Numbered from the stretch's first letter, positions 6,909 to 14,120 are shown. The stretch: 16,342 nucleotides of DNA from DASTQL01 sp035761805 (GCA_035761805.1 DASTQL010000186.1:1-16342), one strand, 5' to 3'. Numbers and translations: made by a program. Notes: generated by a model not told the origin, from the sequence alone.

Positions 6909-7547
6909 GTGGCGTTGTCCCGCCGAGGCCATGAGGTCGTCATCGGGACCCGCAACGTCGCCGACACCCTGGGGCGGACCGACACCGACGCGATGGGCAA
7001 CCCGCCGTTCGCGCAATGGCAAGCCGAGCAAGGCGACGTTGCGTTGGTCTCCTTCGCCGATGCCGGCAGCGACGCCGAGGCCGTGGTCAACGCCACCGCG
7101 GGGTCCGGGTCGCTGGCCGCGCTCACCGCCGTCGGCGCGGACCGCCTCGCCGGCAAGGTCCTCGTCGATGTCGCCAACCCGCTGGACTTCTCCCAGGGCA
7201 TGCCGCCGGTGCTGTCCGTGGCCAACACCGACAGCTTGGCCGAGCAGCTCCAGCGCGCCTTCCCCGGCGCCCGGGTGGTCAAGACGCTGAACACCGTGAC
7301 CGCCCAGGTGATGGTCGACCCCTCCCGGGTCCCGGGCGAGCACTCGATGTTCATGGCCGGCGACGACGTCGCGGCCAAGTCCGTGGTCACCGGCCTGCTC
7401 GGCGACCTCGGCTGGCCCGCCGACGCGGTCATCGACCTCGGCGGACTGCGCTCGGCCCGCGGCCTGGAGATGTACCTGCCGCTGTGGCTCTCGCTGTGGG
7501 GGGCCTTCGGCACTGCAGATTTCAACATCGCGGTGACCCGCACCTGA
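6909..7547 (+). pseudogene. 5'-truncated NADPH:F420 oxidoreductase-like (F420-dependent NADP reductase family) gene
   Basis: The coding part matches a recognisable NAD(P)-binding family related to F420H2:NADP oxidoreductase: RRGHEVVIGTRN, NATAGSGSLAAL, GKVLVDVANPLDFSQGMPP, FPGARVVKTLNT, EMYLPLWLSLWGAFGTADFN. Family members begin with about 20 residues forming the first beta strand and the GxGxxG dinucleotide loop (typically ILGTGMVG). Here the frame enters at the end of the first helix (VALSRRGHEVV) and the 70 bases up to the divergent SDR start encode no such motif in any frame. GTG at 6909 is the nearest possible start, so if translated the product lacks its cofactor loop. It is otherwise intact to the stop at 7545-7547, suggesting a recent truncation. 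Listed as a pseudogene, though expression of the remnant cannot be ruled out. Confidence 0.72.
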
Positions 7548-7585
7548 GCGCGGCCAAGCCGAGGGGATCGGAGGCGGAGTCTGCG

Positions 7586-8239
7586 GTGGCCGGATCGAAC
7601 GACGTCGGTGCTCCGACCCGCCAACGTCCGCCGGCGCGGCAGCGAATCCTCGACACCGCCTTCGAGCTCTTCTACGCGCACGGGGTCCGCGGCGTCGGCG
7701 TAGGCACGCTCATCGCCGACTCCGGAGTCGCCAAGGCCACCTTGTACAAGCATTTCCCCCGTAAGGAGGACCTCGCCCTGGCCTATCTCGATCGGGTCGA
7801 CGAGATCTGGCGCGGACAGCTGGCCGCCGCTGCCGAGGCGGCCGGAGCGGACCCGCGCGACCGCATCGTGGGCATGTTCGACGCGGTGCGTACCTCCTGC
7901 CGCCGCGACGGCTACCGCGGCTGCGCCTTCATCAACGCCGCCGCGGAGGCGGCTGCCGGAACCGAGCTGCACGCCCGCACCGTGGCTCACAAGACCGCGG
8001 TGCGCACCTGGATACGCGACCTCGCCGCCGATGCCGGCGCTGAGAATCCGGTCCACCTCGCCCGCCAACTCACGCTGCTCCTCGACGGCGCACTCGCCGC
8101 GGGAGTCCTCGACGGAGACCCGGACGCCGCCGACGCCGCCAGAGCAGCCGCAGCAGCCCTCGTCGAGCACGCCACCCGGAACGGCGCGGAACGTGCGGAT
8201 CCAGTTCGCTCTCGTCCCGCAGGTCGGTCGGGCCCGTGA
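7586..8239 (+). CDS. TetR family transcriptional regulator
   Basis: A 217-residue regulator. The N-terminal helix-turn-helix spans about residues 17-64: RQRILDTAFELFYAHGVRGVGVGTLI and then SGVAKATLYKHFPRKEDLALAYL, a textbook TetR recognition helix (TLYKHF). The C-terminal ligand and dimer domain contains DGYRGCAFINAAAE and a LLLDGALAAG segment, as in the TetR_C subgroups often found beside oxidoreductases. The GTG start at 7586 has GGAG at 7576-7579. It follows the truncated oxidoreductase by 38 bases on the same strand and probably controls the accessory block; the ligand is unknown. The final 20 residues are arginine- and proline-rich and may not be conserved. Confidence 0.9.
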   Translation: MAGSNDVGAPTRQRPPARQRILDTAFELFYAHGVRGVGVGTLIADSGVAKATLYKHFPRKEDLALAYLDRVDEIWRGQLAAAAEAAGADPRDRIVGMFDAVRTSCRRDGYRGCAFINAAAEAAAGTELHARTVAHKTAVRTWIRDLAADAGAENPVHLARQLTLLLDGALAAGVLDGDPDAADAARAAAAALVEHATRNGAERADPVRSRPAGRSGP

Positions 8240-8347
8240 CGGAGGGTCCCTGCTCATCCGCTCGGTCCGGCTGCGCGCGAGAAGCTCCACGGCAAGGGCC
8301 ATCGGTTCCGGTCTCGGGCGTCATGAGAGCGTCCGTGGCCATCGCGG

Positions 8348-9352
8348 TCAGTGGCCGTGGCGCTCCGGCTTGGCCGAGCGCGAGACCAGGCTGGTCAGCA
8401 TCTCGGTGGGTGTCATATCCCGCCGGACCACGTAGGCCACGTGCTCGACGATGGGCATGTCCACGCCCGCCCGACGCGCGAGGTCCAGGATGGACTCGCA
8501 GGACTTGACGCCCTCGGCCACCTGACGGGTCGACGCGGCGATCTCCTCCACGCTCAGGCCCTGGCCGAGCTTCTCCCCGAAGGTGCGGTTGCGGGACAGC
8601 GGCGAGGAGCAGGTGCCCACGAGGTCGCCCAGGCCGGCCAGGCCGGAGAACGTGTACGGGTCGGCTCCCAGCGCCGCGCCCAGGCGCGCCGTCTCGGCGA
8701 GCCCCCGCGTGATCACGCTCGCCCGGGAGTTGTCCCCGAAACCGAGCCCCGCCGCCATGCCGACGGCGAGCGCGATGACGTTCTTGACGGCGCCGCCGAG
8801 CTCGGTGCCGACCACGTCGGTGTTGGTGTACGGGCGGAAGTACGCGCAGTGGCACGCGCCCTGCAACCGCTCGGCGACCTCGGGGGAGGTCGAGGCGACG
8901 ACGCTCGCGGCCGGCTGCCGCTGGGCGATCTCGCGCGCGAGGTTCGGGCCGGAGACCACGGCCACCCGGTCCTCCCCCACGCCGGCCACCTCGCGGATCA
9001 CCTCGCTCATCCGCTTGGCGGTGCCCACCTCGACGCCCTTCATCAGGCTCACCAGCAGCGCATCCGGAGGGAGCACCGGCAACCAGCCGGTGAGGTTGCC
9101 GCGGAGCGTCTGCGACGGCACCGCGAGGACGACGACGTCCGCACCGGACCCGGCCTCGGCCGGGTCGCTGGTCGCCCGCAACCCGTCGGGCAACGACATC
9201 CCGGGCAGGTAGTCGGGGTTCTCGGGTGTCTCGGTGATCGCTTTGGTGAGCTCGGGTCGCCGGCCCCACATCACGACCTCGGTGCCCGCGTCGACGAGGA
9301 CCTGTGCGAACGCCGTGCCCCACGAGCCCGTGCCGAAGACCGCTGCGCGCAT
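8348..9352 (-). CDS. gpsA: Glycerol-3-phosphate dehydrogenase [NAD(P)+]
   Basis: GpsA reduces dihydroxyacetone phosphate to sn-glycerol 3-phosphate, the backbone for phospholipids. The 334-residue protein starts MRAAVFGTGSWGTAFAQVL with the Rossmann loop GTGSWG (7-12), continues with VVLAVPSQTLR, VSLMKGVE, VVSGPNLAREI, the catalytic-lysine motif GGAVKNVIALAVGMAAGLGFGDNS and GLAGLGDLVGTCSSPLSRNR near the substrate site. Its start ATG overlaps the stop of plsC by one base (TGATG), so the two genes are translationally coupled, which fits consecutive steps: glycerol 3-phosphate is the substrate for acylation. It converges on the TetR gene; the 108 bases between them hold nothing I recognise. Confidence 0.97.
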   Translation of the reverse strand: MRAAVFGTGSWGTAFAQVLVDAGTEVVMWGRRPELTKAITETPENPDYLPGMSLPDGLRATSDPAEAGSGADVVVLAVPSQTLRGNLTGWLPVLPPDALLVSLMKGVEVGTAKRMSEVIREVAGVGEDRVAVVSGPNLAREIAQRQPAASVVASTSPEVAERLQGACHCAYFRPYTNTDVVGTELGGAVKNVIALAVGMAAGLGFGDNSRASVITRGLAETARLGAALGADPYTFSGLAGLGDLVGTCSSPLSRNRTFGEKLGQGLSVEEIAASTRQVAEGVKSCESILDLARRAGVDMPIVEHVAYVVRRDMTPTEMLTSLVSRSAKPERHGH

Positions 9353-10116
9353 CAGCGCTCCACCTGTCCCTTCCGTTTGTGCGGGTTTCCGGTGAGCGGC
9401 ACGCCGGCCACACGCGGGTCGAACCGCTGGGGCGGTGGCGTGCCGCCGCGGAGCTTCTGGAGCTCGGTCGTGATCGCCGCCATGACGCGCTCCGTCGCCG
9501 TGGCGACCACGGCCGGCGTGAGCGGGACCTCGCGCAGGTCGTCCAGCGGCACCGTAGGTCCTGCCTGGACCCGGACCGTCCGCCGGGGCCGGACGTGCAG
9601 GCGCTTGCCGTAGGGCTCGAGGACCTCCTGAGCGCCCCACTGGGCGACGGGGACGACCGGGCACCCCGTGGCCAGCGCCATCCGAGCGGCCCCGGTCTTG
9701 CCTCGCATCGGCCACAGGTCGGGATCGCGGGTGATGGTGCCCTCGGGGTAGACCACCACGCACTCACCCCCCTCGACGGCGGCCACGGCGTCCTGCAGCG
9801 AGCGGCCGGCGTCCCGGGTCTCTCGGTAGACCCGGATCTGGCCGCAGCGGTCCAGGATGTGTCCGAGCACCGGGACGCGGAAGACCGACTCCTTGGCCAG
9901 GAACCGCGGCAGGCGACCGTTGTCGATGAGGAAGTGCGCCAGGGTCAGCGGGTCCAGGTGCGAGACGTGGTTGGTCACCACGACGACTCCGTGCCGGGGT
10001 GGCAGGTGCTCCCGCCCGCGCCAGTCCCGCTTGGCCACCACCGTGAGGAACGGGCGCAGGACGAGCTCCGCGAAGCGGTACCAGAAGCCCATGTGCACGC
10101 CGTCGGGTCTTGTCAC
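9352..10116 (-). CDS. plsC: 1-acyl-sn-glycerol-3-phosphate acyltransferase (PlsC-like)
   Basis: A 254-residue membrane-associated acyltransferase of phospholipid synthesis. It has the catalytic HX4D motif as NHVSHLD (His50, Asp55), a second block RFLAKESVFRVPVLGHILDRCG, and the glycerol-phosphate-binding VYPEGT motif (123-127), followed by RGKTGAARMAL and CPVVPVA. The first 30 residues contain the amphipathic helix WYRFAELVLRPFLTVV. GTG at 10116 is preferred over ATG at 10092 because AGGAGG lies at 10123-10128 with six-base spacing. Coupled to gpsA downstream and divergent from cofC. Specificity for the first or second acylation cannot be judged from sequence alone. Confidence 0.92.
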   Translation of the reverse strand: MTRPDGVHMGFWYRFAELVLRPFLTVVAKRDWRGREHLPPRHGVVVVTNHVSHLDPLTLAHFLIDNGRLPRFLAKESVFRVPVLGHILDRCGQIRVYRETRDAGRSLQDAVAAVEGGECVVVYPEGTITRDPDLWPMRGKTGAARMALATGCPVVPVAQWGAQEVLEPYGKRLHVRPRRTVRVQAGPTVPLDDLREVPLTPAVVATATERVMAAITTELQKLRGGTPPPQRFDPRVAGVPLTGNPHKRKGQVER

Positions 10117-10194
10117 CCGGAGCCTCCTCGCCCGCAGTTCGGCCCGTCCCCCGCATGGTGCCGCAACCGACGCCCGGCTGGGAGCATCGGCGCC

Positions 10195-10827
10195 GTGGAT
10201 CCTCTCCCCTGGTCGGTCGTGGTCCCCGTCAAGCGACCGGAGCTCGCCAAGACCCGCCTGCGCACGCTGGCCGGCCCACACCGGGCGGAGCTGGCCCGGG
10301 CCATCGCCGCCGACACCGTGGCCGCGGCGCTCGGGGCTGGGCAGGTCGGCGAGGTCGTGGCCGTCACCGACGACGCCGAGACGTCCGCGGTGCTACGCGG
10401 CCTCGGCGCCGTCGTGGTCTCCGACGACCCGGGCGAGGGGCTGAACCCCGCCCTGCGCCACGGCGCGACCGTGGCAGGGCGACGGCGTCCGGGTGCTCCC
10501 GTCGCCGCCCTGTCGGCCGACCTCCCGGCCCTCCGTCCCGACGAGCTCGACGCCGCTCTGAGCGCGGCACGGGAGCACGCGGTGTGCTTCGTGGCCGACC
10601 TCGCCGGTACCGGCACGACCTTGTACACGACCGGGGAGGTACAGCAGTTCGCGCCACAGTTCGGCCCCCGGTCCCGCGCCGCGCACCGTGCTGCCGGTGC
10701 GGTCGAGCTGGACCTGCAGGTGCCTTCCCTGCGGCGGGACGTGGACACCCCCGTCGACCTGTGGGACGCCCTGCGACTGGGCACCGGGCCACGGACGGCC
10801 CGCGTGGCCGGCCTGCTGCCCGGGTAG
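10195..10827 (+). CDS. cofC: 2-phospho-L-lactate / phosphoenolpyruvate guanylyltransferase
   Basis: CofC makes the activated guanylyl-phosphometabolite (from phosphoenolpyruvate in actinobacteria) used by FbiA in coenzyme F420 synthesis. The 210-residue protein shows the nucleotidyltransferase start VVVPVKRPELAKTRL (8-22), VTDDAETSAVLRGLGA, ALSADLPAL with the metal-binding Asp, DLAGTGTTLYT, and FGPRSRAAHRAAGA, all CofC/FbiD features, then a C-terminal RRDVDTPVDLWDAL. The GTG at 10195 has GGAG at 10181-10184. It shows that the organism can make F420, which fits the F420-reductase-like remnant at 6909. The cold-shock-like gene starts 10 bases after its stop, probably in the same transcript. Confidence 0.94.
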   Translation: MDPLPWSVVVPVKRPELAKTRLRTLAGPHRAELARAIAADTVAAALGAGQVGEVVAVTDDAETSAVLRGLGAVVVSDDPGEGLNPALRHGATVAGRRRPGAPVAALSADLPALRPDELDAALSAAREHAVCFVADLAGTGTTLYTTGEVQQFAPQFGPRSRAAHRAAGAVELDLQVPSLRRDVDTPVDLWDALRLGTGPRTARVAGLLPG

Positions 10828-10837
10828 CCTGCGGCAC

Positions 10838-11059
10838 GTGCAGGCCACGGTGCACACCTTCGATGCCGGGACGCGCGCCGGCTCGGTGCTGCTCGACGAC
10901 GGCACCGAGCTCCCTTTCGACGCAGCGGCGTTCGAGGTCGGTGGTCTCCGGCTCGTACGACCGGGGCAGCGGGTCCGGATCCAGGTCGCCGGGTCGGGGC
11001 CGGACACCCGCGTCAGTGCCCTGACCCTGTCCACACTGGCCCTTCCTACGGGCCGCTGA
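10838..11059 (+). CDS. Small cold-shock-domain-like protein
   Basis: A 73-residue protein beginning VQATVHTFDAGTRAGSVLLDDGTELPFDAAAF. The pattern of a turn, G-S-V-x-L-D-D-G and a C-terminal LRPGQRVRI resembles the beta-barrel of cold-shock proteins, and genes of this type follow cofC in other actinobacteria as far as I recall. The canonical RNA-binding motifs (KGFGFI and VFVH) are replaced by AGSVLL and LPFD, so the aromatic stacking residues of real cold-shock proteins are largely missing and nucleic-acid binding is doubtful. The GTG at 10838 lies 10 bases after cofC, with no strong ribosome binding site, implying coupled translation. Confidence 0.8.
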   Translation: MQATVHTFDAGTRAGSVLLDDGTELPFDAAAFEVGGLRLVRPGQRVRIQVAGSGPDTRVSALTLSTLALPTGR

Positions 11060-11066
11060 CGCACGG

Positions 11067-11097
11067 ACCGGCCCGGGGACCTGGTCCCCGGGCCGGT
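11067..11097. terminator. 15-bp hairpin between the cold-shock-like gene and hup
   Basis: The arms ACCGGCCCGGGGACC (11067-11081) and its exact complement (11083-11097) flank one base, in practice a 13-bp stem with a five-base loop. It sits between two convergent genes, 8 bases beyond the stop of one and 18 beyond that of the other, with no T-tract. A bidirectional terminator is the natural reading. Confidence 0.75.
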
Positions 11098-11114
11098 GGT
11101 GTCGTGTGCCTTGG

Positions 11115-11828
11115 TCAGGACTTCTTGGCCGCGGCCCTCTTGGTCGTGGACTTCTTGGCGGTCGAGCGGGTCGAGGACGACGTCGACTTGGCCGGCGACG
11201 ACTTCGCGGCCGTGGTGGACCTGCTCGTCGTCCGCTTGCTGGTGGTGGACTTCGCGGCGGTCTTCTTGGTCGCCGTGGTCTTCTTGGTCGCCGTGGTCTT
11301 CTTGGCCGCCGTGGTCTTCTTGGCCGCGCTCTTGCGGGCGGGCGCCTTCTTGGCCGTGGTCGTCGCCTTCTTGGCCGTGGTCGTCTTGCGAGCGGGTGCC
11401 TTCTTGGTGGTGGACGTCGAGGCCTTGGTGGCCCGTGAGCCCGTGGCCGCACGAGCCGCCGACCGGGCGGCGCCGCTGGCGGCACCGGCGGCGACCGCCG
11501 CCGTCGCGGGCACGACGGACAGCGAGTCGGCGACCCGCCTGGGCATCTTGCGGCTGCCGGCCACGAAGTCCTTGAGCTCGGTACCCGCCTTGAACCTCGG
11601 CACGAACTTCTTCTTGGTCTTCACCGTCTCGCCGGTCCGCGGGTTGCGCGCCGTCCCAGCCTTGCGGACACCTCGCTCGAAGGCACCGAAGCCGGTGATG
11701 ACGACGCGCTCGCCGCTGCTGACGGAGCGGGTGATGACGTCGATGACGGAGTCGAGCGCGTGCGCTGCGACCTTCTTGTTTCCGTCGAACCGCTCTGCCA
11801 GCTGGTCGACGAGTTGCGTCTTGTTCAC
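11115..11828 (-). CDS. hup: HU-family DNA-binding protein with long lysine-rich histone-H1-like tail
   Basis: A nucleoid protein of 237 residues, against about 90 for a classic HU. Residues 1-92 form the HU domain: VNKTQLVDQLAERFDGNKK, dimer helices, the signature GFGAFERGVRKAGTARNPRTGE (46-67) whose RNPRTGE is the DNA-intercalating arm, and the FVPRFKAGTELKDFV end. From about residue 101 the tail is Ala/Thr/Lys repeats (TTAKK, APARK, TTATKK), like mycobacterial HupB. The tail binds DNA non-specifically and in mycobacteria is a site of lysine acetylation. The GTG at 11828 has GGAGGGG just upstream. Its own promoter and repeat elements lie at 11853-11920. It ends in a shared hairpin with the cold-shock-like gene. 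Confidence 0.96.
   Translation of the reverse strand: MNKTQLVDQLAERFDGNKKVAAHALDSVIDVITRSVSSGERVVITGFGAFERGVRKAGTARNPRTGETVKTKKKFVPRFKAGTELKDFVAGSRKMPRRVADSLSVVPATAAVAAGAASGAARSAARAATGSRATKASTSTTKKAPARKTTTAKKATTTAKKAPARKSAAKKTTAAKKTTATKKTTATKKTAAKSTTSKRTTSRSTTAAKSSPAKSTSSSTRSTAKKSTTKRAAAKKS
11260..11331. repeat. 18-bp tandem repeats within the hup tail
   Basis: Three consecutive 18-bp units begin at 11260, 11278 and 11296, and a fourth, diverged one at 11314. The first two are identical (gtcttcttggtcgccgtg). On the minus strand each encodes a TTATKK/TTAAKK-type hexapeptide. Such arrays change copy number by slippage, so tail length probably varies between strains. Confidence 0.85.
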
Positions 11829-11852
11829 TGCTTCCCCTCCGCGAACAGACGA

Positions 11853-11867
11853 CGGACACGTTGTCCG
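11853..11867. promoter_or_regulatory. Inverted repeat in the hup leader
   Basis: CGGACA (11853-11858) and TGTCCG (11862-11867) form a perfect 6-bp inverted repeat around CGT, about 25 bases upstream of the hup start and just downstream of its candidate promoter. It could be an operator or an mRNA hairpin near the ribosome binding site. Confidence 0.45.
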
Positions 11868-11877
11868 ATCTGCTTGC

Positions 11878-11906
11878 ACGGTAGGCACTCCACGGCCTCG
11901 ACACAA
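11878..11906 (-). promoter_or_regulatory. Candidate hup promoter
   Basis: On the minus strand TTGTGT (11901-11906) and TACCGT (11878-11883) are separated by 17 bases and end 50 bases before the hup start codon. This is a plausible sigma-70-type promoter. Confidence 0.5.
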
Positions 11907-11920
11907 CGACTACACAACGA
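11901..11920. repeat. 9-bp direct repeat at the hup -35 region
   Basis: ACACAACGA occurs at 11901-11909 and again at 11912-11920, an 11-bp period, close to one helical turn. The first copy overlaps the candidate hup -35. It might be a tandem activator or repressor site. Confidence 0.5.
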
Positions 11921-12001
11921 TTTCCCCCGCGTGTCGTGCATCGGAGAACCACCCGACCACGACATGGACCGGCCGCCGACGTAGACCGTCAAGCGCGATC
12001 G

Positions 12002-12016
12002 CGTTGCTGTGCAACG
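12002..12016 (-). terminator. Small hairpin downstream of leuD
   Basis: CGTTGC (12002-12007) and GCAACG (12011-12016) pair around TGT, starting four bases past the leuD stop on the minus strand. The stem is only six bases with no T-tract, so it is a weak candidate for ending the leuCD transcript. Confidence 0.35.
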
Positions 12017-12019
12017 AGA

Positions 12020-12613
12020 TCAGGGCACGAGTGTCCTGGGCAGGAAGCTAGGACGCTGGAGCTCGAAGCGCTGGACCTCGTCGACGTGCCGAAGCGTCAG
12101 GGCGATGTCGTCGAGACCCTCCAGAAGGCGCCATCGCGTGTAGTCGTCGACGCCGATCGGTGCGACGAGCTCTCCGGCGCGGACTTCCCGGGCCACGAGG
12201 TCCACGGTGATTACCGTCGCGGGAGCGCGCTCGACGAGCTCCCACAGTGCCTCCACGACACCCTCGTCCACGCGGGCGGCCAGCAGGCCCGACTTGCCGG
12301 CGTTGCCACGGAAGATGTCGCCGAAGCGGGGTGAGAGCACCGCTGCGAAGCCGTAGTCCTGGAGGGCCCAGACAGCGTGCTCCCGCGACGAGCCGGTACC
12401 GAAGTCGGGACCGGCCAGGAGGATCGTCGCGCCCGCGTGCTCTGGACGGTTCAGCACGAAGTCGGGATCGCTGCGCCATGCGGCGAAGAGCCCGTCCTCG
12501 AAGCCCGTACGGCTAACCCGCTTGAGGTACTCCGCGGGGACGATCTGGTCGGTGTCGACGTTGCTGCGGCGCAACGGCAACGCGGTCCCACTGTGCACGG
12601 TGAAGCTGTCCAC
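12020..12613 (-). CDS. leuD: 3-isopropylmalate dehydratase small subunit
   Basis: LeuD is the swivelling small subunit that, with LeuC, isomerises 2- to 3-isopropylmalate in leucine synthesis. The 197-residue protein shows HSGTALPLRRSNVDTDQIVPAEYLKRV at the N-terminus, the substrate-specificity and helix motif GPDFGTGSSREHAVWAL, and the closing FGDIFRGNAGKSGLLA. Length is normal. The GTG at 12613 follows the leuC stop by one base, with AGGAG at 12621-12625 inside the end of leuC, so the genes are translationally coupled. The C-terminal QRPSFLPRTL is typical. Confidence 0.97.
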   Translation of the reverse strand: MDSFTVHSGTALPLRRSNVDTDQIVPAEYLKRVSRTGFEDGLFAAWRSDPDFVLNRPEHAGATILLAGPDFGTGSSREHAVWALQDYGFAAVLSPRFGDIFRGNAGKSGLLAARVDEGVVEALWELVERAPATVITVDLVAREVRAGELVAPIGVDDYTRWRLLEGLDDIALTLRHVDEVQRFELQRPSFLPRTLVP

Positions 12614-12614
12614 C

Positions 12615-14036
12615 TCAGGCCTCCTGGGTCGCCACGGCGGGCAGGTCTGTGGGCGAGGACAGGCGCCCGGTGACGGCGGTCGCGGCCGCAACCAGGGGAG
12701 ACACGAGGTGGGTACGGCCGCCCTTGCCCTGGCGCCCTTCGAAGTTGCGGTTGGACGTCGATGCGGACCGTTCGCCCGGCGAGAGCTGGTCAGGGTTCAT
12801 CCCCAAGCACATCGAGCACCCCGCCGCGCGCCACTCGGCGCCGGCCTCCTTGAAGACGACGTCCAGGCCCTCGTCCTCGGCCTGAAGGCGCACCCTCGCG
12901 GAGCCCGGCACGACGAGCATGCGCACGCCGTCGGCGACCGACCTTCCCGCGATCACGGTGGCGGCCGCGCGCAGGTCTTCGATCCGGCCGTTGGTGCACG
13001 AGCCGAGGAAGACCGTGTCGACCTCGATGTCCCGCATCGGTGTGCCCGGCGCGAGCGCCATGTAGGCCAGCGCCCGCTCCGCCGATGACCGGGCCGCCGG
13101 GTCCGCCATGGCGGCGGGGTCCGGCACCACGCCACCGAGCGGCACGCCCTGGCCGGGGTTGGTTCCCCAGGTGACGAAAGGCGTCATCGTGGACGCGTCG
13201 AGGACGACTTCCCGGTCGAAGACGGCGTCGTCGTCGGTGCGCAGGGTCCGCCAGTACTCGACGGCCGCGGCCCAGTCCGCTCCCGTGGGGGCGTGCGCTC
13301 GTCCTCGCACGTACTCGATGGTCCTCCGGTCGGGAGCGACCATGCCGGCCTTGGCCCCCCACTCGATCGACATGTTGCAGATCGTCATGCGCGCCTCCAT
13401 CGAGAGCGCGCGGATCGCCTCGCCGCGGTACTCGACGACGTAGCCCTGGCCGCCTCCGGTACCGACGTGCGCGATGAGCGTGAGCACCAGGTCCTTGGCG
13501 GTGACCCCATCGGGCAGGGCCCCGTCCACCGTCACCGCCATGGTGCGTGGCCTGGCCTGCGGGAGCGTCTGCGTCGCCAGGACGTGCTCCACCTCGCTCG
13601 TACCGATCCCGAAGGCCAGAGCGCCGAACGCGCCGTGCGTCGAGGTGTGGGAGTCGCCGCAGACCACCGTGAGCCCCGGCTGGGTCAGGCCGAGCTGAGG
13701 TCCGACGACGTGCACGATCCCCTGCTCCACGTCGCCCAGGGGGTGCAGGCGGACGCCGAACTCTACGCAGTTGCGGCGCAGGGTCTCGATCTGGGTGCGC
13801 GACACCGGGTCGGCGATCGGCTGATCGATGTCGACCGTCGGGGTGTTGTGGTCCTCCGTGGCGATGGTGAGGTCCGGCCGGCGCACCCGCCGACCCGCCA
13901 GGCGCAGCCCGTCGAACGCCTGGGGGCTGGTGACCTCGTGCACGAGGTGCAGGTCGATGTACAGCAGGTCCGGCTCGCCCTCGGCACGGCGCACCACGTG
14001 CGCGTCCCACACCTTCTCCGCGAGCGTCCTGCCCAT
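12615..14036 (-). CDS. leuC: 3-isopropylmalate dehydratase large subunit
   Basis: LeuC is the [4Fe-4S] catalytic subunit of isopropylmalate isomerase, in the leucine pathway. The 473-residue protein starts MGRTLAEKVWDAHVV, has YIDLHLVHEVTSPQAFDGLR, ATEDHNTPT, CGDSHTSTHGAFGALAFGIGTSEVEHVLATQ and NMSIEWGAKAGMV. The three cluster cysteines are present: Cys347 in FLGSCTNGR, and Cys407 and Cys410 in GCSMCLGMNPDQL. ATG at 14036 has GGAGAGG about eight bases upstream. It forms an operon with leuD and diverges from the IclR gene across 84 bases that hold an inverted repeat, so it is very likely under that regulator's control. Confidence 0.98.
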   Translation of the reverse strand: MGRTLAEKVWDAHVVRRAEGEPDLLYIDLHLVHEVTSPQAFDGLRLAGRRVRRPDLTIATEDHNTPTVDIDQPIADPVSRTQIETLRRNCVEFGVRLHPLGDVEQGIVHVVGPQLGLTQPGLTVVCGDSHTSTHGAFGALAFGIGTSEVEHVLATQTLPQARPRTMAVTVDGALPDGVTAKDLVLTLIAHVGTGGGQGYVVEYRGEAIRALSMEARMTICNMSIEWGAKAGMVAPDRRTIEYVRGRAHAPTGADWAAAVEYWRTLRTDDDAVFDREVVLDASTMTPFVTWGTNPGQGVPLGGVVPDPAAMADPAARSSAERALAYMALAPGTPMRDIEVDTVFLGSCTNGRIEDLRAAATVIAGRSVADGVRMLVVPGSARVRLQAEDEGLDVVFKEAGAEWRAAGCSMCLGMNPDQLSPGERSASTSNRNFEGRQGKGGRTHLVSPLVAAATAVTGRLSSPTDLPAVATQEA

Positions 14037-14085
14037 GGTCTGCACCTCTCCAGTGGTCGTCCGGCCCCGTTGCCGGGATGCGCAC

Positions 14086-14114
14086 TTGCGTCTCGCATGA
14101 CGAGACGGCAATAT
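14086..14114 (+). promoter_or_regulatory. Candidate promoter of a leaderless ndgR-type transcript
   Basis: TTGCGT (14086-14091), 17 bases, then CAATAT (14109-14114). The predicted start point seven bases downstream is 14121, the A of the regulator's ATG. No ribosome binding site precedes that ATG. Confidence 0.55.
14089..14107. promoter_or_regulatory. Perfect inverted repeat, probable IclR (NdgR) operator
   Basis: CGTCTCG (14089-14095) and CGAGACG (14101-14107) flank CATGA. It fills the spacer of the candidate regulator promoter and lies about 53 bases upstream of leuC. A further CGAGAC at 14115-14120 repeats the right arm 14 bases on. Binding there would block the regulator's own promoter and could control leuCD. 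Confidence 0.6.
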
Positions 14115-14120
14115 CGAGAC

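Noticed and set aside
5951..8302. A 783-codon minus-strand open frame that would extend the SDR upstream across the oxidoreductase and TetR genes.
   Set aside because: Only the last 295 codons show SDR homology. The upstream part is antisense to well-supported TetR and oxidoreductase coding sequence and is low-complexity Arg/Ser/Pro-rich, a normal effect of high GC3.
9304..10194. An upstream extension of cofC across plsC on the plus strand.
   Set aside because: The CofC signature begins right after GTG 10195, and the extension is antisense to plsC.
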